A stretch of DNA of 13,868 bases. Source: Acetobacteraceae bacterium. GTDB lineage: Bacteria; Pseudomonadota; Alphaproteobacteria; Acetobacterales; Acetobacteraceae. The stretch's first letter is position 1, and each line of letters opens with the position of its first letter. This document shows positions 1-5,697 of the stretch, one piece after another. The stretch is from positions 1-13,868 of the forward strand of contig JACMOQ010000011.1 of assembly GCA_014377905.1 (NCBI GenBank). The letters are read 5' to 3'. The notes below the pieces were generated by a model. That model was not told the origin of the DNA. It did no database searches and worked only from the letters and a program-made list of their open reading frames with translations. A program made the position numbers and the translations under genes.

Positions 1-262
1 CCGGCAGTCCGGACAGCAGCAATTGATCGAGCGTGCCATCTTCGAAATCCGCCGCGAACAGCCGCTCCAGCGGCAACAACGCCGCCAGCAGGGCGCAAAC
101 CCAGATAATACCCGGCGCCAAACGCCCCAAAACCTCGGGCGCCGGCCCGATCGCCAGCGGGAACAAGGCGGCGGCGAGGACGAAGAACAGCAACGCCGCC
201 AAGCTGTCGCTGCCGTGGCGCAGGGCGAGCAATAGTTCACGACGCAGAAGGATCAGGCTCAT
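1..262 (-). CDS. ccmB: Heme exporter protein B, CcmB (partial, N-terminal part)
   Basis: CcmB is the membrane subunit of the CcmABCD transporter that supports heme delivery to CcmE during cytochrome c maturation. Only the first 87 codons or so are present; the rest lies beyond base 1. The translation begins MSLILLRRELLLALRHGSDS, then a hydrophobic segment (LAALLFFVLAAALFPLAIGP), a second membrane segment (GIIWVCALLAALLPL), and the family's typical ERLFAADFEDGTLDQLLLS stretch. The ATG (262-260) overlaps the TGA of ccmA (261-259) in an ATGA arrangement, so the two are translationally coupled in the usual ccmA-ccmB order. The family identity is clear from sequence and order; function is taken from the family. 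Confidence 0.93.
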   Translation of the reverse strand, partial: MSLILLRRELLLALRHGSDSLAALLFFVLAAALFPLAIGPAPEVLGRLAPGIIWVCALLAALLPLERLFAADFEDGTLDQLLLSGLP

Positions 263-837
263 GCGAGTGCCAATTCGCCGGCGCCCGGCAGTGGCAATGG
301 CAAATGGGTTGCCGCGACCACCATCCCCCCACGCGCGCGGTGCTGGGCCAGCAGGCCGCCCAGCCGCTCCACCGATGCCTGATCCAAGCCAAGCGTCGGC
401 TCGTCCAATAGCCATACCGCCGCGCCACCGACGGTGAGCCGTGCCAGTGCCAGCCGCCGCCGCTGCCCGGCCGACAGCATCCTTGCCGGCAGATCGGCCA
501 ATTGCGCGAGGCCGAGTGCGGCGAGACCGGCATCGGCCTGATCGGCGTGAAAGAAGTTTTCCCGCGCCGTCAGCCCCGGCTTCACCGCGTCCTGGTGCCC
601 GAGATAGGCGACACGGCCAGCATGGGCGAGCTTGTCGGCGAGCGCGTCCTGCCCGTCCCACAGCAACCGCCCGGCTTCCAGGCGCCCCAATCCAGCAAGG
701 ATGCGTAACAGGGTGGATTTGCCCGATCCGTTCGGCCCCACCAGCAACAACGCGTCGCCCTGGGCCACCGCAAAGCTGAGATCGGCAAAAATCAGCCGTT
801 CTCCGCGAATTGCCGTCATGTCGATAGCTTGTAGCAG
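259..837 (-). CDS. ccmA: Heme ABC exporter ATP-binding protein CcmA
   Basis: ATPase subunit of the CcmABCD complex on the cytoplasmic face of the inner membrane; its ATP hydrolysis releases holo-CcmE. Counting from the CTG start (192 aa), Walker A GPNGSGKST is at about 34-42, the ABC signature LSAGQ at 121-125, Walker B VWLLDEP at 141-147 and the switch histidine in AATH at about 178. I chose CTG at 837-835: it lies 6 nt after a perfect AGGAG (848-844) and restores the N-terminus LLQAIDMTAIRGER, which matches the family's usual opening strand. The only in-frame ATG (819) has no Shine-Dalgarno site and would remove that strand (186 aa). The gene is divergent from acnA and overlaps ccmB by 4 bp. 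The function is firm; the start codon is inferred. Confidence 0.93.
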   Translation of the reverse strand: MLQAIDMTAIRGERLIFADLSFAVAQGDALLLVGPNGSGKSTLLRILAGLGRLEAGRLLWDGQDALADKLAHAGRVAYLGHQDAVKPGLTARENFFHADQADAGLAALGLAQLADLPARMLSAGQRRRLALARLTVGGAAVWLLDEPTLGLDQASVERLGGLLAQHRARGGMVVAATHLPLPLPGAGELALA

Positions 838-843
838 TGCGCG

Positions 844-848
844 CTCCT
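844..848 (-). promoter_or_regulatory. Ribosome binding site (AGGAG) that selects a CTG start for ccmA
   Basis: Read on the minus strand, this is AGGAG followed by the 6-nt spacer CGCGCA and then CTG CTA CAA GCT ATC GAC ATG. The spacing is ideal for CTG and too long (24 nt) for the downstream ATG. No ATG, GTG or TTG lies between the upstream stop and that ATG in this frame. Confidence 0.6.
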
Positions 849-919
849 GTGTGTGGACCTGTTAACCCTTATGGTCTAATTCGGCTTAAATTCATCCCAT
901 ACGAAAAAGGCAGCTTTCC

Positions 920-3613
920 ATGAAAAGCATCGGGCAGGACAGTTTGAAGACGGCCAAAACCCTTTCGGTCGCCGGCAAGACCTACACCTATTTTTCCATT
1001 CCCGAAGCTGCCAAGACGATTGGCGATGTGTCCCGCCTGCCGGTCAGCCTGAAAGTGCTGCTGGAAAACGTGCTGCGCTTTGAAGACGGCGCTGCCTACA
1101 CGGTCGAAGATGCCAAATCGGTCGCCGGTTGGCTGACCAAGGCGAGCTCCACCAAGGAAGTCCCGTTCAAGCCGTCGCGCATCCTGATGCAGGATTTCAC
1201 CGGGGTTCCCGCGGTGGTCGATCTCGCGGCCATGCGCGATGGAATTTTGCGCCTCGGCGGCCAGCCATCCAAGGTGAACCCGCTGGTGCCGGTCGATCTG
1301 GTCATCGATCATTCGGTGATGGTGGATGTATCCGCGACCGCTGACAGCCTGACCAGGAACGTGGACATCGAATTTGAGCGCAACGGCGAACGTTATTCCT
1401 TTCTGCGCTGGGGCCAGATGGCGTTCGACAATTTCCGTGTTGTGCCGCCCGGCACCGGCATTTGCCATCAGGTGAACCTCGAATATCTGTCGCAAGCGGT
1501 TTGGACCGCCGACCTTAACGGCATCACCTACGCCTACCCAGACACCCTTTACGGCACCGATAGCCACACCACGATGGTAAACGGCCGGGGCGTGCTCGGG
1601 TGGGGCGTGGGCGGGATCGAGGCCGAGGCCGCCATGCTCGGCCAGCCGATCGCCATGCTGATCCCCGATGTCATCGGCTTCCGCCTGTCGGGCCGCACCC
1701 CGGAAGGCGTCACCGCCACCGATCTGGTGCTGACCGTGACCCAGATGCTGCGTAAGAAGGGCGTGGTCGGCAAGTTTGTCGAATTCTACGGCCCCGGCCT
1801 CGATGAAATGTCGCTCGCCGATCGCGCGACCATCGCCAACATGGCCCCCGAATACGGCGCAACTTGCGGCTTCTTCCCGGTCGATCAGGTGACTCTGGAT
1901 TACCTGCATCTGACCGGCCGCGACACCGACCGGATTGCGTTGGTCAAGGCCTATTGCCAAGCTCAAGGCATGTGGCGCGACCAGACGACGCCGGAGCCAA
2001 TTTTCACCGATACGCTGGAACTCGACATGTCCACCGTGCTGCCCAGCCTCGCCGGTCCGAAGCGGCCGCAGGACCGGGTGCTGCTGAAGGATGCGTCCAC
2101 CGCGTTCCGCGACGAATTGACCAAATCGCTCGGTGTTGCCGCCAATGACACTGGCAAATCGGTCAAGGTTGACGGCCATAACTACGAAATCACCCATGGC
2201 GACGTGGTGATCGCGGCGATCACGTCCTGCACCAACACATCGAACCCGTACGTCATGGTTGCCGCTGGTCTTGTCGCCCGCAAGGCGCGCGCTTTTGGCT
2301 TGACGCCGAAGCCGTGGGTGAAAACCTCCCTCGCGCCAGGCTCCCAGGTGGTGACCGAATACCTCGACAAGGCGAACCTAACCGCAGATCTCGACGCGCT
2401 GGGCTTCCAGACGGTGGGCTATGGCTGCACCACCTGCATCGGCAATTCCGGCCCGCTGGAAGACGCGATTGTGGACGCGATTGAAAACAACCAGTTGGTC
2501 GGCGTGTCGGTGCTGTCCGGCAACCGCAACTTCGAAGGCCGTGTGCATGCCAATGTGCGGGCGAATTATCTGGCGTCCCCGCCGCTGGTGGTCGCCTACG
2601 CCCTGCTCGGCACGATGAACGTCGATATCACCACCGCGCCGATCGGTATTTCAAAAGACGGCAAGCCGGTTTATCTGCGCGACATCTGGCCGACCAACAA
2701 GGAAATCGCCGACACCGTGGCGGCTTCCTTGTCGCGCGCCCAGTTCCTCGCCCGCTACGGCGAAGTGTTCAAAGGCCCGAAGCAGTGGCAGGCGATTGAG
2801 GTTTCGGCCGACGTCAACACCTATCGCTGGTCGGATAGCTCCACCTACGTGAAGAACCCGCCTTATTTCGACGGCATCACGATGGAGCCGTCGATCAAAG
2901 GCGACATCACTGGCGCTCGGGTGCTGGCGGTGCTGGGTGACAGCATCACCACCGACCATATTTCCCCGGCCGGCAACATCCGCAAATCATCCCCCGCGGG
3001 TGAATATCTGCTCGAACGGCAAATTCTGCAGAAGGACTTCAACGGCTATGGTTCGCGCCGTGGCAACCACGAAGTGATGATGCGCGGCACCTTCGCCAAT
3101 ATCCGCATCAAGAACGAAATGGTGCCAGGCGTTGAAGGTGGCGAAACCGTGTTCATCCCGACCGGCAAGCAGGAACCGATCTATAACGCGGCAATGGATT
3201 ACGCAGCGTCCGGCACGCCCTTGGTGATCCTCGGCGGTAAGGAATACGGCACCGGATCGTCCCGCGACTGGGCCGCCAAAGGCACCGCGCTGTTGGGCGT
3301 TAAGGCGGTGATTGTCGAAAGCTTCGAACGCATCCACCGGTCCAACCTGGTCGGCATGGGCGTGCTGCCGCTGACCTTCAAGGACGGCATGGACCGCAAA
3401 TCGCTCGGCCTTGTTGGCACGGAGGTGCTGGATATCGTTGGGCTCGATGATCTCAAGCCGGGGATGGATTTGACCCTGGTGATCCATCGCGCCGATGGCA
3501 CCAAGACCGAAGTGCCGGTGCTGTGCCGGGTCGATACGCTGGACGAAGTGTCGTACTACCGCCATGGCGGGATTTTGCACTACGTGCTGCGGGAGATGGC
3601 GAAGGCGGCGTAA
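920..3613 (+). CDS. acnA: Aconitate hydratase AcnA
   Basis: Converts citrate to isocitrate via cis-aconitate in the TCA cycle; a cytoplasmic [4Fe-4S] enzyme of the AcnA/IRP1 type. Its 897 residues match the family. The N-terminus MKSIGQDSLKT and the LPVSLKVLLENVLRFEDG stretch are typical. The cluster cysteines are C437 (ITSCTNTSNP) and the pair C503/C506 (GYGCTTCIGNSG). The substrate loop YGTDSHTTMVNGRGVLGWGVG is intact. The C-terminal swivel domain shows the GTGSSRDWAAKG and ERIHRSNLVGMGVLPL motifs. The Shine-Dalgarno site before the ATG is weak (a purine-rich AAAAAGGCAG). The gene is monocistronic, with ccmA divergent upstream and two hairpins downstream. I see no truncation or missing key residue. 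Confidence 0.98.
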   Translation: MKSIGQDSLKTAKTLSVAGKTYTYFSIPEAAKTIGDVSRLPVSLKVLLENVLRFEDGAAYTVEDAKSVAGWLTKASSTKEVPFKPSRILMQDFTGVPAVVDLAAMRDGILRLGGQPSKVNPLVPVDLVIDHSVMVDVSATADSLTRNVDIEFERNGERYSFLRWGQMAFDNFRVVPPGTGICHQVNLEYLSQAVWTADLNGITYAYPDTLYGTDSHTTMVNGRGVLGWGVGGIEAEAAMLGQPIAMLIPDVIGFRLSGRTPEGVTATDLVLTVTQMLRKKGVVGKFVEFYGPGLDEMSLADRATIANMAPEYGATCGFFPVDQVTLDYLHLTGRDTDRIALVKAYCQAQGMWRDQTTPEPIFTDTLELDMSTVLPSLAGPKRPQDRVLLKDASTAFRDELTKSLGVAANDTGKSVKVDGHNYEITHGDVVIAAITSCTNTSNPYVMVAAGLVARKARAFGLTPKPWVKTSLAPGSQVVTEYLDKANLTADLDALGFQTVGYGCTTCIGNSGPLEDAIVDAIENNQLVGVSVLSGNRNFEGRVHANVRANYLASPPLVVAYALLGTMNVDITTAPIGISKDGKPVYLRDIWPTNKEIADTVAASLSRAQFLARYGEVFKGPKQWQAIEVSADVNTYRWSDSSTYVKNPPYFDGITMEPSIKGDITGARVLAVLGDSITTDHISPAGNIRKSSPAGEYLLERQILQKDFNGYGSRRGNHEVMMRGTFANIRIKNEMVPGVEGGETVFIPTGKQEPIYNAAMDYAASGTPLVILGGKEYGTGSSRDWAAKGTALLGVKAVIVESFERIHRSNLVGMGVLPLTFKDGMDRKSLGLVGTEVLDIVGLDDLKPGMDLTLVIHRADGTKTEVPVLCRVDTLDEVSYYRHGGILHYVLREMAKAA

Positions 3614-3626
3614 AGCGACGAAAACC

Positions 3627-3650
3627 GTTCTTTTTGTGAACAAAAGGAAC
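3627..3650. repeat. Hairpin after acnA, copy 1 of a dispersed 24-bp palindrome
   Basis: Arms GTTCTTTTTG (3627-3636) and CAAAAGGAAC (3641-3650) pair over 10 bp with one G-T wobble around the loop TGAA. It begins 13 bp after the acnA stop. A near-copy (21 of 24 bases) occurs at 9060-9083, so this is likely a repeated intergenic element. It may also end acnA transcription, although no T-run follows the stem. Confidence 0.55.
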
Positions 3651-3692
3651 TAGAGCGTGATCCGTTCTTATTGAATAGCGGACACGCTCTAG
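3650..3692. repeat. Large imperfect palindrome abutting the first hairpin
   Basis: The left arm CTAGAGCGTGATCCG (3650-3664) pairs with the right arm CGGACACGCTCTAG (3679-3692), with a single bulged A, around a 14-base AT-rich loop. The stem has 10 uninterrupted outer pairs plus 4 inner pairs. It resembles the AGAGCGTGATC-type intergenic palindromes that I recall as frequent in alphaproteobacteria. It could act as a bidirectional terminator or mRNA-stabilising stem for acnA, but the lack of a T-tract argues against an intrinsic terminator. Confidence 0.55.
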
Positions 3693-4014
3693 CGTCTTGT
3701 AATCACAATCATCTTATCCGACCAAATAGGCAAGCCGATCGGATGATGCTCGGTAAATGCATGGCCTCGTTGGCTCCGCCTCGGGTCCAAGGTTCGAATT
3801 CAGTTGGCTATTGGCAGCTTTGGTTTGGAAGCGTTTGACCGGGAGAAATGGTGCGCGGTATCGACAAGGCGCCGCCCATCCCGGCGATGCAATTGATCGC
3901 ACTGCCAACGGCAAAAAAATTAATTTAATTGATATTTGCAATCCAGTAATCGATGCATCTCCCGGGCGGTAATCCCGCCGGAAGGTGCATTGTTCAGGAT
4001 CGCTGGCCCGGTGT
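3693..4014. other. Intergenic stretch of accessory DNA without an intact gene
   Basis: No intact reading frame is convincing here. It contains the transposase-tail remnant listed separately (3826-3928), an AT-rich palindromic patch (3911-3939, with AATTAATTTAATT inside GCAAA...TTTGC arms), and a short GGCGG/CCGCC stem around 3968-3982 just beyond the PEP-CTERM gene's stop, without a T-run. A GGTTCGAATTC string at about 3791 resembles a tRNA T-loop, but no cloverleaf forms around it. Confidence 0.5.
3826..3928 (+). pseudogene. Decayed C-terminal remnant of an IS5-family transposase
   Basis: One frame reads WKRLTGRNGARY (3826-3861). After a +1 shift the next reads DKAPPIPAMQLIALPTAKK and stops at TAA (3926-3928). 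Joined, this resembles the C-terminal signature of IS5-type transposases, whose usual form is roughly FNRLKDWRRIATRYDKAPP, then FLSAI.LAA and a stop soon after. The ARY / DKAPP junction and the stop position fit; missing residues between PI and AM suggest deletions. No inverted ends or other parts of the element are recognisable. This rests on my recollection of the family motif in a short, shifted sequence, so it is moderate to weak. If correct, it marks an old insertion between acnA and the PEP-CTERM gene. Confidence 0.38.
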
Positions 4015-4620
4015 TTACGACGCTTGAACGATCTTGCGCCTCGACCGCCGCAAAAGAGTGCCCCCGGCGCCAATCGCCAGCAGCATCAGCGAAGTGGGCT
4101 CGGGCACGGGCACGGCGTCGACGGAAACATTAGTCACCCCTCCGTCGGAGCTGATAGTATTATTAAGGGCATAATCAACGAACTCAATCACGGTCGTACT
4201 TGACGCGGCGATGAAGTCCAACTCAAACGTCTGAAAGCCACCGCTGGAATAAAGGTCGCCGAATGGCGGACTTTCAAGCGCGGAGGTTAAAACAGTCGCA
4301 CCATCCAGGACAGAGGCCGTAATCGATTGTCCCGAGCCATTATAGCTCCCCCATCCATACTGAAAGGTTAGGGCATAGGCCTGACCCGCTATGGTATTAA
4401 TTGATTGGGACAGGACAGCGTTAGGAGTCGTGTCACCAGCGTTGAAGAGTGCCTGGGTCCCCGCCTGGACAACATTACCCGCAGCGGTCCAAGAACTGAA
4501 GCCCGCCGCGGAGAAATCGCCATTTACGATTAAATTGGCGTGCGCCGGATTAGCAGCGGCCAAAGCCAGAATAGCCAAAGCGCTGGCTGCACACAGCCGG
4601 GCAGGCGAAATTGTCCACAT
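4015..4620 (-). CDS. PEP-CTERM sorting domain protein, secreted
   Basis: A 201-residue exported protein of unknown function. It has a signal peptide (basic start, hydrophobic core of about residues 9-23, likely cut after AHA at 28) and then NLIVNGDFSAAGFSSWTAAGN, the opening of many jelly-roll or carbohydrate-binding-like domains in PEP-CTERM and DUF642-type proteins. The beta-rich middle is rich in Ser, Thr, Asn and Gly. The tail is the complete sorting signal: VPEP at 172-175, a membrane segment of about 177-190, then RRSRRK. In this family the tail is recognised by an exosortase (EpsH/XrtA-type), usually with exopolysaccharide synthesis; no exosortase lies in this window. The Shine-Dalgarno TGGAGA (4634-4629) sits 8 nt before the ATG. 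The gene stands alone amid decayed DNA, with lower GC than its neighbours. Confidence 0.88.
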   Translation of the reverse strand: MWTISPARLCAASALAILALAAANPAHANLIVNGDFSAAGFSSWTAAGNVVQAGTQALFNAGDTTPNAVLSQSINTIAGQAYALTFQYGWGSYNGSGQSITASVLDGATVLTSALESPPFGDLYSSGGFQTFELDFIAASSTTVIEFVDYALNNTISSDGGVTNVSVDAVPVPEPTSLMLLAIGAGGTLLRRSRRKIVQAS

Positions 4621-4681
4621 TATTAAATTCTCCAGAATGAAGATTGTTATCGGTCACGTAGCATATACATTCTTGTGATCT

Positions 4682-4687
4682 ATTGTA
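4682..4687 (-). promoter_or_regulatory. Candidate -10 box for the PEP-CTERM gene
   Basis: The minus strand reads TACAAT here, a 5/6 match to TATAAT, about 60 nt upstream of the ATG at 4620. No good -35 lies 16-18 nt upstream, which would fit an activator-dependent promoter given the palindrome at 4694-4710. A second possible start is a perfect TTGACA (4799-4794) further upstream, but its -10 (GGATTT) is poor. Confidence 0.35.
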
Positions 4688-4693
4688 GCAAAA

Positions 4694-4710
4694 TTTATGC
4701 CAAGCATAAA
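4694..4710. promoter_or_regulatory. Perfect 7-3-7 palindrome, candidate operator of the PEP-CTERM gene
   Basis: TTTATGC CAA GCATAAA is a perfect inverted repeat of 7 bp with a 3-base centre. It ends 6 bp upstream of the TACAAT -10 candidate, so it covers the spacer and -35 region. That position suits a dimeric regulator. Which regulator binds cannot be told from the sequence. Confidence 0.45.
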
Positions 4711-4784
4711 ACGTGAGACGATTCAGCGAGTTGAAAACCCTGTCTGACGGTGGTTCAGCGGATGTGTAAAAAATCCTGACATAA

Positions 4785-5105
4785 TGGCTCAATTGTCAAG
4801 CAGCAACTGAACCGGAACTGCGGCGACCGGGTGTGCGCCATCTTACGATCTTCGGGTTAGTCGTCCGCGATAATATCCAATCGGATACCGACATAAATCT
4901 TGCTGCTGAGACTAGGGACGGTCGCGCCTTTTCCGTGATACGCAGGGACGGAATCCGCCTAGTCTCGGAAGACGCCGTCCGCCGCCCGGCTAATCTCGGT
5001 GAAATTGACAGCTTCCGCCGTCAGGTCCCGGCGAGTTTTGAGCGCGACGACGCCGCCGCACGGGCCAACTGCACATGCGGCGGCCGTCCGCGGAAATCGG
5101 CCTGA
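4785..5105 (+). pseudogene. Decayed MNT-type nucleotidyltransferase (MntA-like antitoxin remnant)
   Basis: The open frame after TAA (4782-4784) reads ATEPELRRPGVRHLTIFG, then LVVRDNIQSDTDINLAAE, and later IRLVSEDAVRRP. This follows the minimal nucleotidyltransferase layout: a helix ending in GVRHL.LFG, the G-S...D-x-D active site (usually FGSxARGxxxxDSDIDL), then VDLVTEDALRP. Here GS is GL and the second Asp of DID is Asn, so the active site is dead. About 10-15 residues between the active site and the RLVSEDA strand are missing. The only possible start is GTG at 4833 inside the core strand, without a good Shine-Dalgarno site. The tail (RDDAAARANCTCGG) is not recognisable. No HEPN partner is visible in the 84 bp before the next gene. 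In intact systems MntA AMPylates and silences the HEPN RNase toxin. A remnant is more likely than a working gene. Confidence 0.55.
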
Positions 5106-5135
5106 CCCGACCCCCAACCCACGTGGCAAACTCAA

Positions 5136-5184
5136 GGGCTCCGTTGGCCTCGGCCTCGGGGAGCGTGCCCCAAGACGGAGGCCC
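5136..5184 (-). terminator. Candidate branched-hairpin terminator after the argG-DUF1993 pair
   Basis: On the minus strand GGGCCTCCGT (5184-5175) pairs with ACGGAGCCC (5144-5136) with one bulged C; the inside can form a GGGG/CCCC stem. It begins 5 bases after the DUF1993 stop and is followed by the T-rich TTGAGTTTG. It is imperfect, and its long interior weakens the call. Confidence 0.35.
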
Positions 5185-5189
5185 GAAAA

Positions 5190-5696
5190 TCACGCAGCGC
5201 CGAGGAAGTCGCGCTTGCCAATTTCAACACCGTTATGGCGCAAGATGTTGTAGGCGGTGGTGCAATGGAAGGTGAAGTTCGGAATGACGAACTGGAACAG
5301 ATAGTTCTGGCCGGTGAACTTCATTTCGCCGGAGCGCATTTTCAGCACCACTTCGCGGCCTTCGCTGCCGTCAATCTGCGCCGGGGTGAAGCTGTCGAGA
5401 TAGGCGATGGTTTTGGCGATACGGGCTTTCAGCTCATCGATGGTTTTCTCGGTGTCTTCCATCACCGGCATGTCGAGGCCGGCGAGACGGGCGAGGCCGC
5501 CGCGCACGCCGTCAGACGCGATTTGCACCTGGCGCGACAGCGGCAGCATGTCGGGCGCGAGGCGGGCGCTGGTCAGCACCAGCGGGTCGATATTTTTTGC
5601 AATGGCAAGAGCGGCCGCCTTGTCGAGATTTTTCGCCAGGGCACCGAGCAGCGTTTTGAACATCGGCACGGTGGCGTTGTACATTCCGAGTGACAT
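5190..5696 (-). CDS. DUF1993 domain-containing protein
   Basis: 168 residues starting MSLGMYNATVPMFKTLLGAL, with TSARLAPDMLPLSRQVQIASD in the middle and QNYLFQFVIPNFTFHCTTAYNILRHNGVEIGKRDFLG at the end. These are the conserved blocks of DUF1993, a helical-bundle family related to DinB-like proteins, with no established function. The start is the ATG at 5696-5694, one base after the argG TAA (5700-5698). The purine run AGGGGGAAG inside the last argG codons serves as Shine-Dalgarno, so translation is probably coupled to argG. An upstream in-frame extension (to 5735) exists but overlaps argG and lacks family residues. Its link to arginine metabolism is unknown; the shared transcript alone does not establish one. 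Confidence 0.9.
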   Translation of the reverse strand: MSLGMYNATVPMFKTLLGALAKNLDKAAALAIAKNIDPLVLTSARLAPDMLPLSRQVQIASDGVRGGLARLAGLDMPVMEDTEKTIDELKARIAKTIAYLDSFTPAQIDGSEGREVVLKMRSGEMKFTGQNYLFQFVIPNFTFHCTTAYNILRHNGVEIGKRDFLGAA

Positions 5697-5697
5697 A

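Noticed and set aside
869..2197. 442-codon open frame on the minus strand
   Set aside because: It lies antisense to the certain acnA gene and its composition (many His, Gly, Gln, Arg) is what a GC-rich coding strand gives in reverse. No family is recognisable.
2987..3643. 218-codon minus-strand frame over the end of acnA
   Set aside because: Antisense shadow of acnA with His/Val-rich reverse-strand composition.
3787..3805. GGTTCGAATTC, like a tRNA T-loop
   Set aside because: The flanking bases do not form a T-stem, and no anticodon or acceptor stem can be folded around it.
3714..4073. Minus-strand 119-codon frame next to the PEP-CTERM gene
   Set aside because: It overlaps the C-terminal coding part of the PEP-CTERM gene, has no recognisable motif, and runs across the better-supported transposase remnant.
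4550..4792. Minus-strand 80-codon frame upstream of the PEP-CTERM gene
   Set aside because: It overlaps the PEP-CTERM start in another frame and covers its promoter and palindrome; no domain and no ribosome site.
4752..4813. Inverted repeat GGTTCAG / CTGAACC around a TTGACA box
   Set aside because: Arms of 7 bp with a 48-base loop are too weak to call a mobile-element end or an operator.
4908..4966. 9-bp inverted repeat GAGACTAGG / CCTAGTCTC with a 41-base loop
   Set aside because: It lies inside the decayed MNT gene and the arms do not extend. Likely chance, with no CRISPR or transposon-end character.
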